Source: an uncultured Maribacter sp. (lineage in GTDB: Bacteria; Bacteroidota; Bacteroidia; Flavobacteriales; Flavobacteriaceae). From it: a DNA stretch of 64,000 nucleotides. The stretch is taken from NCBI GenBank assembly GCA_947504045.1, contig CANNFY010000002.1, positions 620,001-684,000 on the forward strand. The letters are read 5' to 3'. The notes beneath the pieces were generated by a model that was given only the letters and a program-made list of their open reading frames with translations, was not told the DNA's origin and did no database searches. Shown piece by piece: positions 50,858 to 61,521 of this stretch. Position 1 is the stretch's first letter. Every line of letters starts with the position of its first letter. A program made the translations under genes and the position numbers.

Positions 50858-52663
50858 ATGGAAGCTACAGAAAAAGACATACTAAGAGGAGGCCAATTCC
50901 TTGTAAAAGAAACAAATTGTGAAGACATATTTACACTTGAAGATTTAACCGAAGAGCATAAAATGATGCGTGATAGTACCAAAGAATTTGTTGACAGAGA
51001 ACTTTGGGCGCACTGGGAACGTTTTGAGAAAAAAGACTATGCGTATACCGAAGAAACCATGCGCAAGGCTGGTGAGCTTGGTTTATTAAGTATTGCAGTA
51101 CCACAAGCTTATGGAGGAATGGGTATGGGCTTTGTTTCTACAATGCTAGTGTGTGACTATATTTCTGGTGCAACTGGCTCTTTTAGTACCGCATTTGGAG
51201 CTCATACAGGAATTGGCACCATGCCAATTACTCTTTATGGTACTGAGGAACAAAAACAAAAATATGTACCAAAATTAGCTTCAGGTGAATGGTTTGGCGC
51301 ATATTGTTTAACAGAACCTGGAGCTGGTTCTGATGCTAACTCCGGAAAAACCAAAGCGGTTTTATCTGAAGATGGTAAACATTATAGTATTTCTGGACAA
51401 AAAATGTGGATATCTAATGCTGGTTTTTGTAGCGTATTTATAGTTTTTGCTAGAATAGAAGATGATAAAAATATTACTGGCTTTATTGTAGAAAATGACC
51501 CAAGTAATGGAATTACTTTAGGAGACGAAGAGAAGAAATTAGGGATACACTCCTCCTCTACTCGTCAGGTATTCTTTAACGAAACCAAGGTGCCTGTAGA
51601 AAATATGCTTTCTACTAGAGGAAATGGTTTTAAAATAGCAATGAACGCTCTTAATGTTGGTCGTATAAAATTAGCAGCTGCTTGTTTAGATGCACAACGT
51701 AGAGTAATTGGAGAAGCTACTAACTATGCTAATGAGCGTATGCAATTTAAAACCCCTATTATGAATTTTGGCGCTATTAAAGCTAAAATTGCAAATATGG
51801 CTACCAATTGTTATGCAGGAGAATCTGCTAGTTATAGAGCTGCTAAAAATATTGAAGATAGAATTGCTATTAGAGAAGCTTCTGGAAACACACACCAAGA
51901 AGCAGAGTTAAAAGGTGTAGAGGAATATGCTATAGAGTGCTCTATTCTTAAAGTAGCTGTTTCTGAAGACGTACAAAACTGTACTGATGAAGGAATTCAA
52001 ATTTTTGGAGGTATGGGCTTTTCTGCAGACACACCAATGGAATCTGCTTGGAGAGATGCTAGAATTGCTCGTATTTACGAAGGTACAAATGAAATTAACA
52101 GAATGCTTGCCGTAGGAATGCTGGTTAAAAAAGCAATGAAAGGGCATGTAGATTTACTAGGACCTGCAACTGCTGTTGCCGAAGAGTTAATGGGAATACC
52201 TTCTTTTGATACTCCAGATTTTTCAGAATTATTTTCTGAAGAAAAAGATTTAATAAAAAGATTAAAAAAAGTATTTTTAATGGTTGCTGGTGCTGCCGTT
52301 CAAAAATTTGGACCAGAATTAGAAAACCACCAACAATTAATGTTATCTGCTTCAGATATTTTAATTGAAATTTATATGGCGGAATCAACTATTTTAAGAA
52401 CTGAAAAAAACGCAAAACGTTTTGGCCAAGATGCTCAAGAAACACAAATAGCAATGTCTAAATTATATTTATATACTGCTGTAGATACTATTGTTCAAAA
52501 AGGAAAAGAAGCCATTGTTTCTTTTGCTAGTGGAGATGAGCAACGTATGATGTTGATGGGACTTAAACGTTTTACAAAATATACTAATCAACCAAACGTA
52601 GTAGCTTTACGCACACATATTGCGAATAAAGTAGCTGCAGAAAATGGTTATACCTTTAGCTAA
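50858..52663 (+). CDS. Acyl-CoA dehydrogenase
   Basis: GAYCLTEPGAGSDANSGKTKA; QIFGGMGFSADTPMESAWRDARIARIYEGTNEINRML. Confidence 0.93.
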   Translation: MEATEKDILRGGQFLVKETNCEDIFTLEDLTEEHKMMRDSTKEFVDRELWAHWERFEKKDYAYTEETMRKAGELGLLSIAVPQAYGGMGMGFVSTMLVCDYISGATGSFSTAFGAHTGIGTMPITLYGTEEQKQKYVPKLASGEWFGAYCLTEPGAGSDANSGKTKAVLSEDGKHYSISGQKMWISNAGFCSVFIVFARIEDDKNITGFIVENDPSNGITLGDEEKKLGIHSSSTRQVFFNETKVPVENMLSTRGNGFKIAMNALNVGRIKLAAACLDAQRRVIGEATNYANERMQFKTPIMNFGAIKAKIANMATNCYAGESASYRAAKNIEDRIAIREASGNTHQEAELKGVEEYAIECSILKVAVSEDVQNCTDEGIQIFGGMGFSADTPMESAWRDARIARIYEGTNEINRMLAVGMLVKKAMKGHVDLLGPATAVAEELMGIPSFDTPDFSELFSEEKDLIKRLKKVFLMVAGAAVQKFGPELENHQQLMLSASDILIEIYMAESTILRTEKNAKRFGQDAQETQIAMSKLYLYTAVDTIVQKGKEAIVSFASGDEQRMMLMGLKRFTKYTNQPNVVALRTHIANKVAAENGYTFS

Positions 52664-52697
52664 TTCAAATAGAAAACTGCGGTTTTCAAATAGAAGG

Positions 52698-52732
52698 AAA
52701 AAGTCCACTCGCTTTGAGTGGACTTTTTTATT
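52698..52732. terminator. Bidirectional intrinsic terminator
   Basis: aaaaagtccactcgctttgagtggactttttta. Confidence 0.8.
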
Positions 52733-52780
52733 TTATACATTAATTACTCTTACGAAGTAATGCATATAAATGGTAAGCTC

Positions 52781-55700
52781 TTAATTTACAAATACTTTTC
52801 TAGTAAACTCGTTCCCATTAAAACGCAACATAACTATATACATTCCTGAACTATAACTATTGGTGCTAATTTCTTGCGAATTATTACCAATTTGCACAGA
52901 AAAATCTTTTATACTTACTATTTGTCCATTCATATTAATTATAGAGATTGCTCCTCTTGTAGTTAAGTTTGAATTGAACTTTACAATAATATTTTGCCCA
53001 GAATTTAATGGGTTAGGATAAATTGTAACATCATTTTCATCATACAATACTGGAGATATTAAAGATATTGCTTGAAAAGACTTTTCTCCTTCATAAACTT
53101 CCACTTCTGCTAAAGAAAGAATTTTATTATTTCCTTCTAAATATATATAAACATACTGCCCCTCTACGCCCTCAGCGTTTATAATTTGTTCAGAAGTATC
53201 GTTTAATGTAGCTACCTCTATATAATCTGAAGGAGTATTACTATCTATACTTCCTACCATTACTTTAGCTCCATTTAGCCTACTTGAACAACAATTTGTT
53301 CTATTATAAATATGTATATCACCTATTGGATAAACAGCTCCTAAATCTACTTTCCACCATGGATTAGTACTACCTGGCGAACCTTTTGTATGTGTTACTG
53401 AACCATCTTTCCAATTACCGCTAACGTTTCCATCTACAGCTCTTGAAGCTACTCCACCATGTGATGTAGTAGATTGCTCTGTTGGTTTAGTAAGAGCTAA
53501 ATTAATATTGCTTGGAGGGTTATCTATAATCAAATTAACTCCATTTATAAATCCTGCATTAGCAAAAGCCATATAATTTACCTCTTCATTAGTATGTCCT
53601 ATTTCGGTATCTCCACAAGTTTCTTCTTCTACAAATACCTGTACAGATTGGCTTCCTAAATTTTGATACCTTAGAGCAGCTGCATCCCCTCCATACTCAG
53701 AGGCAATATTACCTATGAATAATGGGGTATTTTGAAATGTTTGAGAAAATGATATGGTTTCCCAAATTTCATCAACTACCCTACCACTAGTGTTCATTTC
53801 AAAATTATTAGTGCTATTAGAAATAGTACCAGATTCTACAGCTACCCAACTAACCGTTTCTGCAGAATGCCCACCGGTTGCTCTATCCTGTTCTTTTAAT
53901 TTTAAAGAAATTTCTGTTGTAGAAGTTACATTTTCATCAAAAAATACATTTACTGCATCCTCTTCATTATTGGTAATACATTGTCCAAAAACTAAAGGAG
54001 TTTGATTAAACTCAATATCAAAAGTTTGGGACTCCCAATTATCTGTAACATTTTCAAGATTTCCTGCTTGAAGTATTTTTCCATTTTCTAGCTCATAAAT
54101 ACCTGCTTCCACAACCAAATAGGATGTTTGCTCTATAGTATGGCTACCATCTAAACAATCCCACTCGTCAACTTTTACTTGAAAACTGCTAGAATTTACC
54201 TCTCTTACCCTAACTGTAGACTGGTTTCCGCCATTATAGCTTAAGCCACCTACAATAACTACTGGATTATTATATTCAGATTCAAAGTACACCGTTTTCC
54301 AATTATGGTCTATACTAATTGTATTTACCTCTCCGATAGAAGATTCTGGTATTTCATTTATAACGGCTGGTTTTACATACATTGCCGGAACTAACTCTCG
54401 TGATTGACTTTCGCTTTCCCAAAATAAATGAATATTAGCCTCTCCTGCGTTTTGAAAATACTCTACTCTTACATTATGCTCTCCTTGAGAAAGTGCTATT
54501 TTACCTTGATTTTCTTTTAATGCAAAAACATTCCAATCATCAATAATTAGTTCATTGTCTACCCACATTCTTACTCCGTCATCGCTTAATAAAGAAAAAG
54601 TGTATTCTTCATTAAAACGAGTTGTTAGTATTCCTTCCCATGATACAGAAAACTCCGTTTCTTGAAAATTACTAGTAGGAGGCACAGTAGTCCAATCAAA
54701 ATCTATAGACAAATCATTACGCTCAAAAGCTTTATTATTTAGCTCTTTATCTGTGTAATAAGTTGCTAACCAACCACCCCCAGTTTCTTCTAAAGAGTTT
54801 ATCCATTGCTCAATTAACATAACAGCCTCTTCATCTACTAAAGATTTAGCCAATGGTGGCATTGCGTCTAAAGTATTGGCTTGATTTGTTCTGGTGTAAA
54901 GTATTGATTTTTGTGGATTTCCTGGAAATATAACTTTAGCATCATCAATTCCTAAATTTTCAATAACCTCAGCCATAATTAATTTTTGATCGTTTAAACT
55001 AGTAGTTAAACGCAAGTCAAATTCTGAACGTGGTCCTCCGTCTGGTCTGTGGCACCCAGCACAATTGGCGTCTAAATAGGATCGAACCCTTTGCTCCACC
55101 GATGCAGATTCATCATGTATATTTCTGGAAGTTATTAGTTTAGGAATTTCTTCGCTATCTAAATTTTTATCAAAAATATTTAAAAAATCAAATGTCTCTA
55201 ATTGATTTGCAAAAAGCCCTGTAGCTGTATAAAAATTATCTCCATTAAATTGGCTGGTTTTTGGCCCAAGTACGCCTCCTGATGCATTTGTATGGCAGAC
55301 AAGACATTCGGACTGACCTGGAAAATGCCAAGTTTGTGTTCTTGTTTGACCATTCTTTTCAAATACAGTATAATCTATATCTTCTCCGTTTACTATAAGC
55401 TCTGCATCTGTACCTTCTGCATTCCATTTGTACGTAAGTCCGTAAAACTCATCATTACCGGTAAGCACTATAAACCTTGTTTCTAATTTTGTAGTTTCTT
55501 CTGGTTTATTTTGATCTAGAGCTAACTCAAAATGTTTTATTAATACTGTTCCTGTTGGAAACTTCCAATCTGTTTTTTCATAAAAAGAAATTTGTTCTTC
55601 AGGAGTATTATGTACACCATCATTAGGTATAGCTATCCACCTTTGTTTTTCACTATTATCGGACCATAAAGCTGCATTTACGGTATATGGGATTATACCC

Positions 55701-57103
55701 TCAGAAATTGTTAAATCTTCCGTATTAGTAAACAAACCTGTTTGCGATAGTAATTGTGGAGGAGATAATGCCCCTGCATTATCATTTATTGGTTCAAAAT
55801 TTAAACTATATAAAGGATGGTTGCCTATTGCTCCAATATAAATTTCTCCAGAGCTATCTTGTGCCATTGTAGCAAATCTTACTGAGGATGTTGCTAATAA
55901 TTGCTGATCTGTACCATCTAAATTTATAGACCAAATTGCATTACTACCATAATCTCCAAATACATATTTACCAACTAAAGCAGGGTGTGCTGTACCTCGG
56001 TAAATATATCCTCCAACAATACAATTGCTACCTCCACCATGCACGTAATGAAATAAAGGGTCTTTAATAGTGCCTATAATTGTACTGGGTCTTTGCATTA
56101 AATCAGGTCTGTCTTCTGTTCCTTCTCTAAAAGGCCAACCATAATTAGCTCCTTTTTCTAACTGGTTTATTTCCTCTTTTTTTTCTCCACTATTAGAACC
56201 TACATTTCCAATAAGAATTATACCCGTTTGCCTATCTATAGACATTTTGTGTGGATTTCTTGAACCTAATGAATAGTATTCTTGAAAGGCGTCTTGCACA
56301 TTATTAAATGGATTATCGTTAGGTATATAATATTCTTGCGAAATTCCTTGAGCAATAGATTGAAGAGATTTGTTGATTGGGTGCGAAAAAGTACCCCCTT
56401 TTTTATCCACATCAATCCTAAGAATTCCACCAAGTAAACGATTCGTAATATTTTGCGATTCATCGGCAAGCCCTAAGTCTCCGATAGATATATATAAATA
56501 CCCATCGTTTCCGAAAATTAAAGACCCTCCTCTATGTAAATTTGATGTTGTAAAATCTAATCTTTGTTCTATTAAAATTTGTTCGCTACTTGCTGCTGCA
56601 GTTAAGGCATTATCCTCTTTAGTAAACCTAGATATTCTAATATATTTTACATTATTACGGATAGTAACATAAAAAGTATAAATATAATTTCTGTTTTCAG
56701 AAGTTGCATCTCCAAAATCTGGGTGAAAGGCAAAACCTAAAAGTCCAGAATCTTGACCAGTCCACACATTATCTGAAATATCCAAAAAAAGATTTTTGGC
56801 TTTAGAAGTTGAATTTAAATTGTAATAAAAAATTTGACCATTTCTTTGAATAACAAAAAAATTATCGGAACGTGGATCTTGAAACCCACCCATTGCAGTA
56901 GAAAAGGTTGGAGATGTTGTAGATATTTCTACGGTTGTTGTTCGTTGATTATCTAAACTAGAAGGAAAGGTGTTATTTAAAAAAGCCCCCATTGGCTCTG
57001 CAGTTTCTAGTCCTGATAATGCAAAATAAGGTCCTGCAGATAGGCATATTATAGCTGTTATTGCAAGTAAAAATTTTTGTTTTGTAGTGTATCTTTTTTT
57101 CAT
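52781..57103 (-). CDS. Giant multidomain PQQ-dependent sugar dehydrogenase-like / diheme-like / PA14 / lectin-like protein with T9SS signal
   Basis: GFQDPRSDNFFVIQRNGQIFYYN...GLLGFAFHPDFG (sGDH propeller); CLVCHT and CAGCHR heme motifs; PA14-like (GGWLATYYTDKELNNKAFERNDLSIDFDWTT...SLLSDDGVRMWVDNELIIDDW); F5/8-like NLALTKPTEQSTTSHGGVASRAVDGN; C-terminal TIYPNPLNSGQNIIVKF. Confidence 0.85.
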   Translation of the reverse strand: MKKRYTTKQKFLLAITAIICLSAGPYFALSGLETAEPMGAFLNNTFPSSLDNQRTTTVEISTTSPTFSTAMGGFQDPRSDNFFVIQRNGQIFYYNLNSTSKAKNLFLDISDNVWTGQDSGLLGFAFHPDFGDATSENRNYIYTFYVTIRNNVKYIRISRFTKEDNALTAAASSEQILIEQRLDFTTSNLHRGGSLIFGNDGYLYISIGDLGLADESQNITNRLLGGILRIDVDKKGGTFSHPINKSLQSIAQGISQEYYIPNDNPFNNVQDAFQEYYSLGSRNPHKMSIDRQTGIILIGNVGSNSGEKKEEINQLEKGANYGWPFREGTEDRPDLMQRPSTIIGTIKDPLFHYVHGGGSNCIVGGYIYRGTAHPALVGKYVFGDYGSNAIWSINLDGTDQQLLATSSVRFATMAQDSSGEIYIGAIGNHPLYSLNFEPINDNAGALSPPQLLSQTGLFTNTEDLTISEGIIPYTVNAALWSDNSEKQRWIAIPNDGVHNTPEEQISFYEKTDWKFPTGTVLIKHFELALDQNKPEETTKLETRFIVLTGNDEFYGLTYKWNAEGTDAELIVNGEDIDYTVFEKNGQTRTQTWHFPGQSECLVCHTNASGGVLGPKTSQFNGDNFYTATGLFANQLETFDFLNIFDKNLDSEEIPKLITSRNIHDESASVEQRVRSYLDANCAGCHRPDGGPRSEFDLRLTTSLNDQKLIMAEVIENLGIDDAKVIFPGNPQKSILYTRTNQANTLDAMPPLAKSLVDEEAVMLIEQWINSLEETGGGWLATYYTDKELNNKAFERNDLSIDFDWTTVPPTSNFQETEFSVSWEGILTTRFNEEYTFSLLSDDGVRMWVDNELIIDDWNVFALKENQGKIALSQGEHNVRVEYFQNAGEANIHLFWESESQSRELVPAMYVKPAVINEIPESSIGEVNTISIDHNWKTVYFESEYNNPVVIVGGLSYNGGNQSTVRVREVNSSSFQVKVDEWDCLDGSHTIEQTSYLVVEAGIYELENGKILQAGNLENVTDNWESQTFDIEFNQTPLVFGQCITNNEEDAVNVFFDENVTSTTEISLKLKEQDRATGGHSAETVSWVAVESGTISNSTNNFEMNTSGRVVDEIWETISFSQTFQNTPLFIGNIASEYGGDAAALRYQNLGSQSVQVFVEEETCGDTEIGHTNEEVNYMAFANAGFINGVNLIIDNPPSNINLALTKPTEQSTTSHGGVASRAVDGNVSGNWKDGSVTHTKGSPGSTNPWWKVDLGAVYPIGDIHIYNRTNCCSSRLNGAKVMVGSIDSNTPSDYIEVATLNDTSEQIINAEGVEGQYVYIYLEGNNKILSLAEVEVYEGEKSFQAISLISPVLYDENDVTIYPNPLNSGQNIIVKFNSNLTTRGAISIINMNGQIVSIKDFSVQIGNNSQEISTNSYSSGMYIVMLRFNGNEFTRKVFVN

Positions 57104-57313
57104 AAAAAAATCTTAAAGTTTAAAGATTATTTTTTATGAATAAACAAGATTAATTATTCGATAAGTTGTTATTATTTTAGATAAAGTGAGCTCTAAAAAG
57201 CACGTTTTTTAACAGAGCTATTTTTAATTTATTTTAGAACAACAAATTAAAAACAGCTCTATTAATCATCTAATTACAAACTAATTAAATTAGTTAATAG
57301 TAATATTTTAAAA

Positions 57314-59113
57314 TTAGCTTATAGACTCTAGAATCTTTTGTTCATCATTCTTTTTAGAAAATAAAATAGCACATTCTATCATAGCTAAATGAGAGTATGC
57401 CTGTGGAAAGTTTCCTAAAAGTCTTTTTGTTTTAAAATCTATATCTTCACTAAACAAACCAAGATGGTTACTATAGCCTAGTAATTTATTAAATAATGCT
57501 AAAGCTTTTTCTTCTTCTCCAATCTTAAACAAACTATTTATAAACCAAAAAGTACATATGGTAAACGACGAAGATGGTAATCCAAAGTCATCTTCATTTT
57601 TATATCTATATAACAACCCATCGTTACTAAGTTCTTTTTCTATAGCCTTTACGGTGCTAACAAACTTAGGATCTTTAGCTTCAATAAAACCATAAGATTC
57701 CATTAGTAAAACACTTGCATCCAAGTCGTTAGAGCCATAAGATTGTACAAAAGCTTCTACTTCAGAATTCCATGCATTCTTATGAATGTCTTGTCTTATT
57801 TCTTCTTCTAAAAGTTTCCAGTTTTTAATCTTATGTGTTTTTCCTAGAATTTCGGCAGTTTTAATTGCTCTATCAATAGCTACCCAACAAAGTACTTTTG
57901 AAAAGGTAAAATGCCTATCTTCTGCTCTAAATTCCCAAATACCTTTATCCGCTTCTTTCCAGTGCTTATTAACTATCCAAACAATTCCTTTTGTAATTCC
58001 CCATAGTTCTTCTCCATTATCTATATCGGTACCAAATTTTATTAATTGTGCATGTATAACATCCATTAAAATACCGTAAATATCGTTTTGGGTTTGTTTA
58101 TATGCGGCATTACCAATACGAACTGGTTTTGAGCCTTTGTAACCATCTAAATGATCTAAAGTTTCTTCAGTAAGTTTCTTTTGTTTGTTAATACCATACA
58201 TAATTTGAAGATTTTCATCTTTATCTGGCATTAAATCTATTATAAACTGTAAATATCTTTTCGCAGAGTTTTTATGTCCTAGTTCTGATACTACTTTTAT
58301 TACCATAGAGGCATCTCTAATCCAACAAAAACGATAATCCCAGTTACGAACCTCTCCTATTGTTTCTGGTAAAGAGGTAGTTACAGCTGCTAATACTGCC
58401 CCTGTTTTATCGTAGGTTAACATTTTTAATGTCATTGCACTACGTATAATTTGGGAATTAAACTTACTGTATTTAGGTGTGCGATCTACCCAATTTAGCC
58501 AGTAAATTTTTGTGCGCTCTAATTCTAGATAAATTTTATGTAAATCTGGAACAAAAAGTTTTTCGTTGTAAGAAATTAAAAAATAGCCATCTCTTTGTAA
58601 TAAAATATCTTCTCCATTTAGCACTGCATTTTTGTCAAATGAAGTGTACATAAACATCGTATCAAACTGTTCTTGATTTGTAAGACTTACAATAAAATCG
58701 TCTTTTATATAAGAATTAGTAACCCCTTTTGCATATTCTAATTTGGGATCATACTTTACCGAAAAGTGTGGTCTTCCAAATTTATGTTTTATATACCTAA
58801 TTACCTCAGGTGGAGCATGGTACTCCTCTTTATTTTTATAATACCTAGGCATAAAATCGTGTACTTCAAAAGCATCGTCCCCGTTACTATAAGTGGTAAT
58901 TAATATACATGTTTGTGGTTCATAACTTTGCGAGATTGAATAGGTTTCATCTACAAGAATTTCAAAACTACCACCTTTTTTTTCGTCCAATATTTTTGCA
59001 AAAACTGAAGAAGAATCAAACTCTGGCAAACAGCACCAATCTATAGATCCTGTGTTAGAAATAATAGCTGCACTTCTACAATTTCCAATTATTCCGTAAT
59101 TTAAGTTGTTCAT
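57314..59113 (-). CDS. Glycoside hydrolase family 15 protein (glucoamylase/trehalase-like)
   Basis: YGIIGNCRSAAIISNTGSIDWCCLPEFDSSSVFAKILD; ETIGEVRNWDYRFCWIRDASM; GKTHKIKNW; LFSEDIDFKTKRLLGNFPQAYSHLAMI. Confidence 0.9.
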   Translation of the reverse strand: MNNLNYGIIGNCRSAAIISNTGSIDWCCLPEFDSSSVFAKILDEKKGGSFEILVDETYSISQSYEPQTCILITTYSNGDDAFEVHDFMPRYYKNKEEYHAPPEVIRYIKHKFGRPHFSVKYDPKLEYAKGVTNSYIKDDFIVSLTNQEQFDTMFMYTSFDKNAVLNGEDILLQRDGYFLISYNEKLFVPDLHKIYLELERTKIYWLNWVDRTPKYSKFNSQIIRSAMTLKMLTYDKTGAVLAAVTTSLPETIGEVRNWDYRFCWIRDASMVIKVVSELGHKNSAKRYLQFIIDLMPDKDENLQIMYGINKQKKLTEETLDHLDGYKGSKPVRIGNAAYKQTQNDIYGILMDVIHAQLIKFGTDIDNGEELWGITKGIVWIVNKHWKEADKGIWEFRAEDRHFTFSKVLCWVAIDRAIKTAEILGKTHKIKNWKLLEEEIRQDIHKNAWNSEVEAFVQSYGSNDLDASVLLMESYGFIEAKDPKFVSTVKAIEKELSNDGLLYRYKNEDDFGLPSSSFTICTFWFINSLFKIGEEEKALALFNKLLGYSNHLGLFSEDIDFKTKRLLGNFPQAYSHLAMIECAILFSKKNDEQKILESIS

Positions 59114-59193
59114 ATATTCTTATTAAAGTAAGTTTGATACTATTATATCGTTATTGTAAGAAAAATAGTATAATTTAATTAAAAAAGCATTCC

Positions 59194-61410
59194 ATGGGTA
59201 AAACTATAATAATTTCTAATAGACTACCAGTACAATTACAAATTTCTGACGGAAATATTGTTGCTACTCCAAGTGTTGGTGGCTTAGCTACAGGTATGAA
59301 ATCTATACACAACAGTGGTGAAAGCCTATGGATAGGATGGTCTGGACTTACAGATGAGGAAACTCCTGAAGAATTAGACAATGCAATAGACGCTGCTTTA
59401 GCAGAACATAATTGTTCTAAAGTAAAACTTTCTAACGAAGAAATGGAAGGGTATTATTTTGGTTTTAGCAATAGAACTATTTGGCCCTTGTTCCATTACT
59501 TTATGGAATATACCGAATTTGAACTAAGCTTCTGGGAATCTTATAAGTCTGTTAACCACAAGTTTGCCAATGCAATATTAGAAAATTCTACCGAAGAAGA
59601 TATTATTTGGGTGCACGATTACCAGTTAATGCTAGTGCCGCAAATGATAAAAGAGAAAAGACCAAATGCAGTAATTGGTTTCTTTTTACATATACCATTT
59701 CCTTCATATGAAATTTTTAGAACACTTCCTTGGCGTGAAGAATTACTCTCTGGTTTACTTGGTTCTGATTTAATAGGTTTTCATACCTACGATTACGAAA
59801 GACATTTTTTAAGTTCTGTTCGTAGACTTTTAGGTTTAGAAGTTAGTTTTAATGATATAAACCTAGGAAACAGAGTTATTAAAGTAGATTCTTTTCCTAT
59901 GGGAATAGATTATAAGAAATTTAAAGATGCAGCAATTGCCCATAATGCACTTGCTCCTGAGAACCGCTCCGATTTTCAAAAAAAATTGGATGAGCATAAA
60001 ATATCGGCTCCAGATACCAAATTAATACTTTCTATAGACAGACTAGATTATAGTAAGGGTATTGCAAAACGTATAAGTGCTTTTGAATATTTTTTAAATA
60101 AATATCCTGAATACAAAGAAAAAGTACGCTTAGTAATTTTAGCTGTTCCTTCTAGATCTAATGTACCACAATACCAATTACTAAAAAAAGAAGTAGATGA
60201 GCTTGTTGGGCGTTTAAATGGCGAGTTATCTACAGTAAACTGGACACCTATTTGGTATTTTTACCGTTCTATGCCTTTTAAAAATTTAATAGATTTATAT
60301 ACCTCTAGTGATATAGCTTGGTTAACACCATTACGAGATGGTATGAACCTTGTTGCTAAAGAATATATTGCCACAAGAACAGATAAAACAGGCGTTCTAA
60401 TATTAAGTGAAATGGCAGGCTCTGCTTATGAAATGAACGAAGCCTTACTAATTAACCCTAATAACTTTGAACACCAAGCTACTACTCTTAAAAAAGCTAT
60501 TAAAATGCCTAAAAAAGAGCAAATGGCACGTAATATGTTTTTACAAAAAAGATTAGAACGCTATAATGTGGAAGTTTGGGCACAAGAATTTATGACCGCT
60601 TTAAAAAACCAAATAGAAAACAACGAAGCTTTTGTATCTAAAAAAATGGATGATAAAATTCTTAATAATATTATTACAGATTATTCTAATGCAAAAAATC
60701 GTTTAATATTCTTAGACTATGATGGTACTTTAGCAGATTTTCATGTAGACCCACAAAAAGCTTCGCCAGATAAAGAACTCTACAAAATTTTAGATGAAAT
60801 TCATAACCAAAAAGGAACTACTCTTTTCTTAATTAGTGGAAGAGACAAACAAACCTTTACCAAATGGTTTTTGCATAAAAAATATAACATGATAGTAGAG
60901 CATGGTGTTTGGATTTCTAGAAATGGTGAAGAGTTTTCTATGTTAGAAAATGTAAAATCGGACTGGATGGAAAAATTAAAACCTGTTTTAGAATCTTTTG
61001 TAGACCGTACTCCTGGCTCTTTTATAGAAGAAAAAAATTACTCTCTTGCATGGCATTACCGTAATACAGACCCCGATTTTGGACAAAAACGTGCTACAGA
61101 ACTTAACACCGTACTAACTAGCCTTACTAGTAACGACAGTCTTAGCGTACTAAATGGCAACAAGGTTATGGAAATAAAAAGTAGTAATGTAAATAAAGGT
61201 AGAGCAGCAGTACGTGTTTTAAGTGAATCTAATTTTGATTTTATTTTTGCTATGGGAGATGATTGGACTGATGAATATATGTTTGAAGAACTACCAGAAA
61301 ACACCGTATCTGTAAAAGTAGGTAGACAAAAAACAAGCGCTAAATATTTTGTTTCTAACACCAAAAAAGTACGAGAACTAATTGGAAAATTTGCGGATAG
61401 CGTATCCTAA
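59194..61410 (+). CDS. Bifunctional trehalose-6-phosphate synthase / trehalose-phosphatase
   Basis: GT20: IIISNRLPVQL, IWVHDYQLMLVPQMI, SIDRLDYSKGIAKR; HAD: LIFLDYDGTLADFHVDP, AMGDDWTDEYMFEEL. Confidence 0.95.
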   Translation: MGKTIIISNRLPVQLQISDGNIVATPSVGGLATGMKSIHNSGESLWIGWSGLTDEETPEELDNAIDAALAEHNCSKVKLSNEEMEGYYFGFSNRTIWPLFHYFMEYTEFELSFWESYKSVNHKFANAILENSTEEDIIWVHDYQLMLVPQMIKEKRPNAVIGFFLHIPFPSYEIFRTLPWREELLSGLLGSDLIGFHTYDYERHFLSSVRRLLGLEVSFNDINLGNRVIKVDSFPMGIDYKKFKDAAIAHNALAPENRSDFQKKLDEHKISAPDTKLILSIDRLDYSKGIAKRISAFEYFLNKYPEYKEKVRLVILAVPSRSNVPQYQLLKKEVDELVGRLNGELSTVNWTPIWYFYRSMPFKNLIDLYTSSDIAWLTPLRDGMNLVAKEYIATRTDKTGVLILSEMAGSAYEMNEALLINPNNFEHQATTLKKAIKMPKKEQMARNMFLQKRLERYNVEVWAQEFMTALKNQIENNEAFVSKKMDDKILNNIITDYSNAKNRLIFLDYDGTLADFHVDPQKASPDKELYKILDEIHNQKGTTLFLISGRDKQTFTKWFLHKKYNMIVEHGVWISRNGEEFSMLENVKSDWMEKLKPVLESFVDRTPGSFIEEKNYSLAWHYRNTDPDFGQKRATELNTVLTSLTSNDSLSVLNGNKVMEIKSSNVNKGRAAVRVLSESNFDFIFAMGDDWTDEYMFEELPENTVSVKVGRQKTSAKYFVSNTKKVRELIGKFADSVS

Positions 61411-61521
61411 TTTTTTTATGTATAAAATTAATCTGACGTAATAATATACGTACACATGTAATTTATTGTATTGTAAACGACAAAGTACCCAACAGTATTA
61501 ATTTTATAGTAAGAAAAACCT

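Noticed and set aside
51686-52388. Three minus-strand ORFs inside the acyl-CoA dehydrogenase gene
   Set aside because: Antisense shadow ORFs in an AT-rich gene
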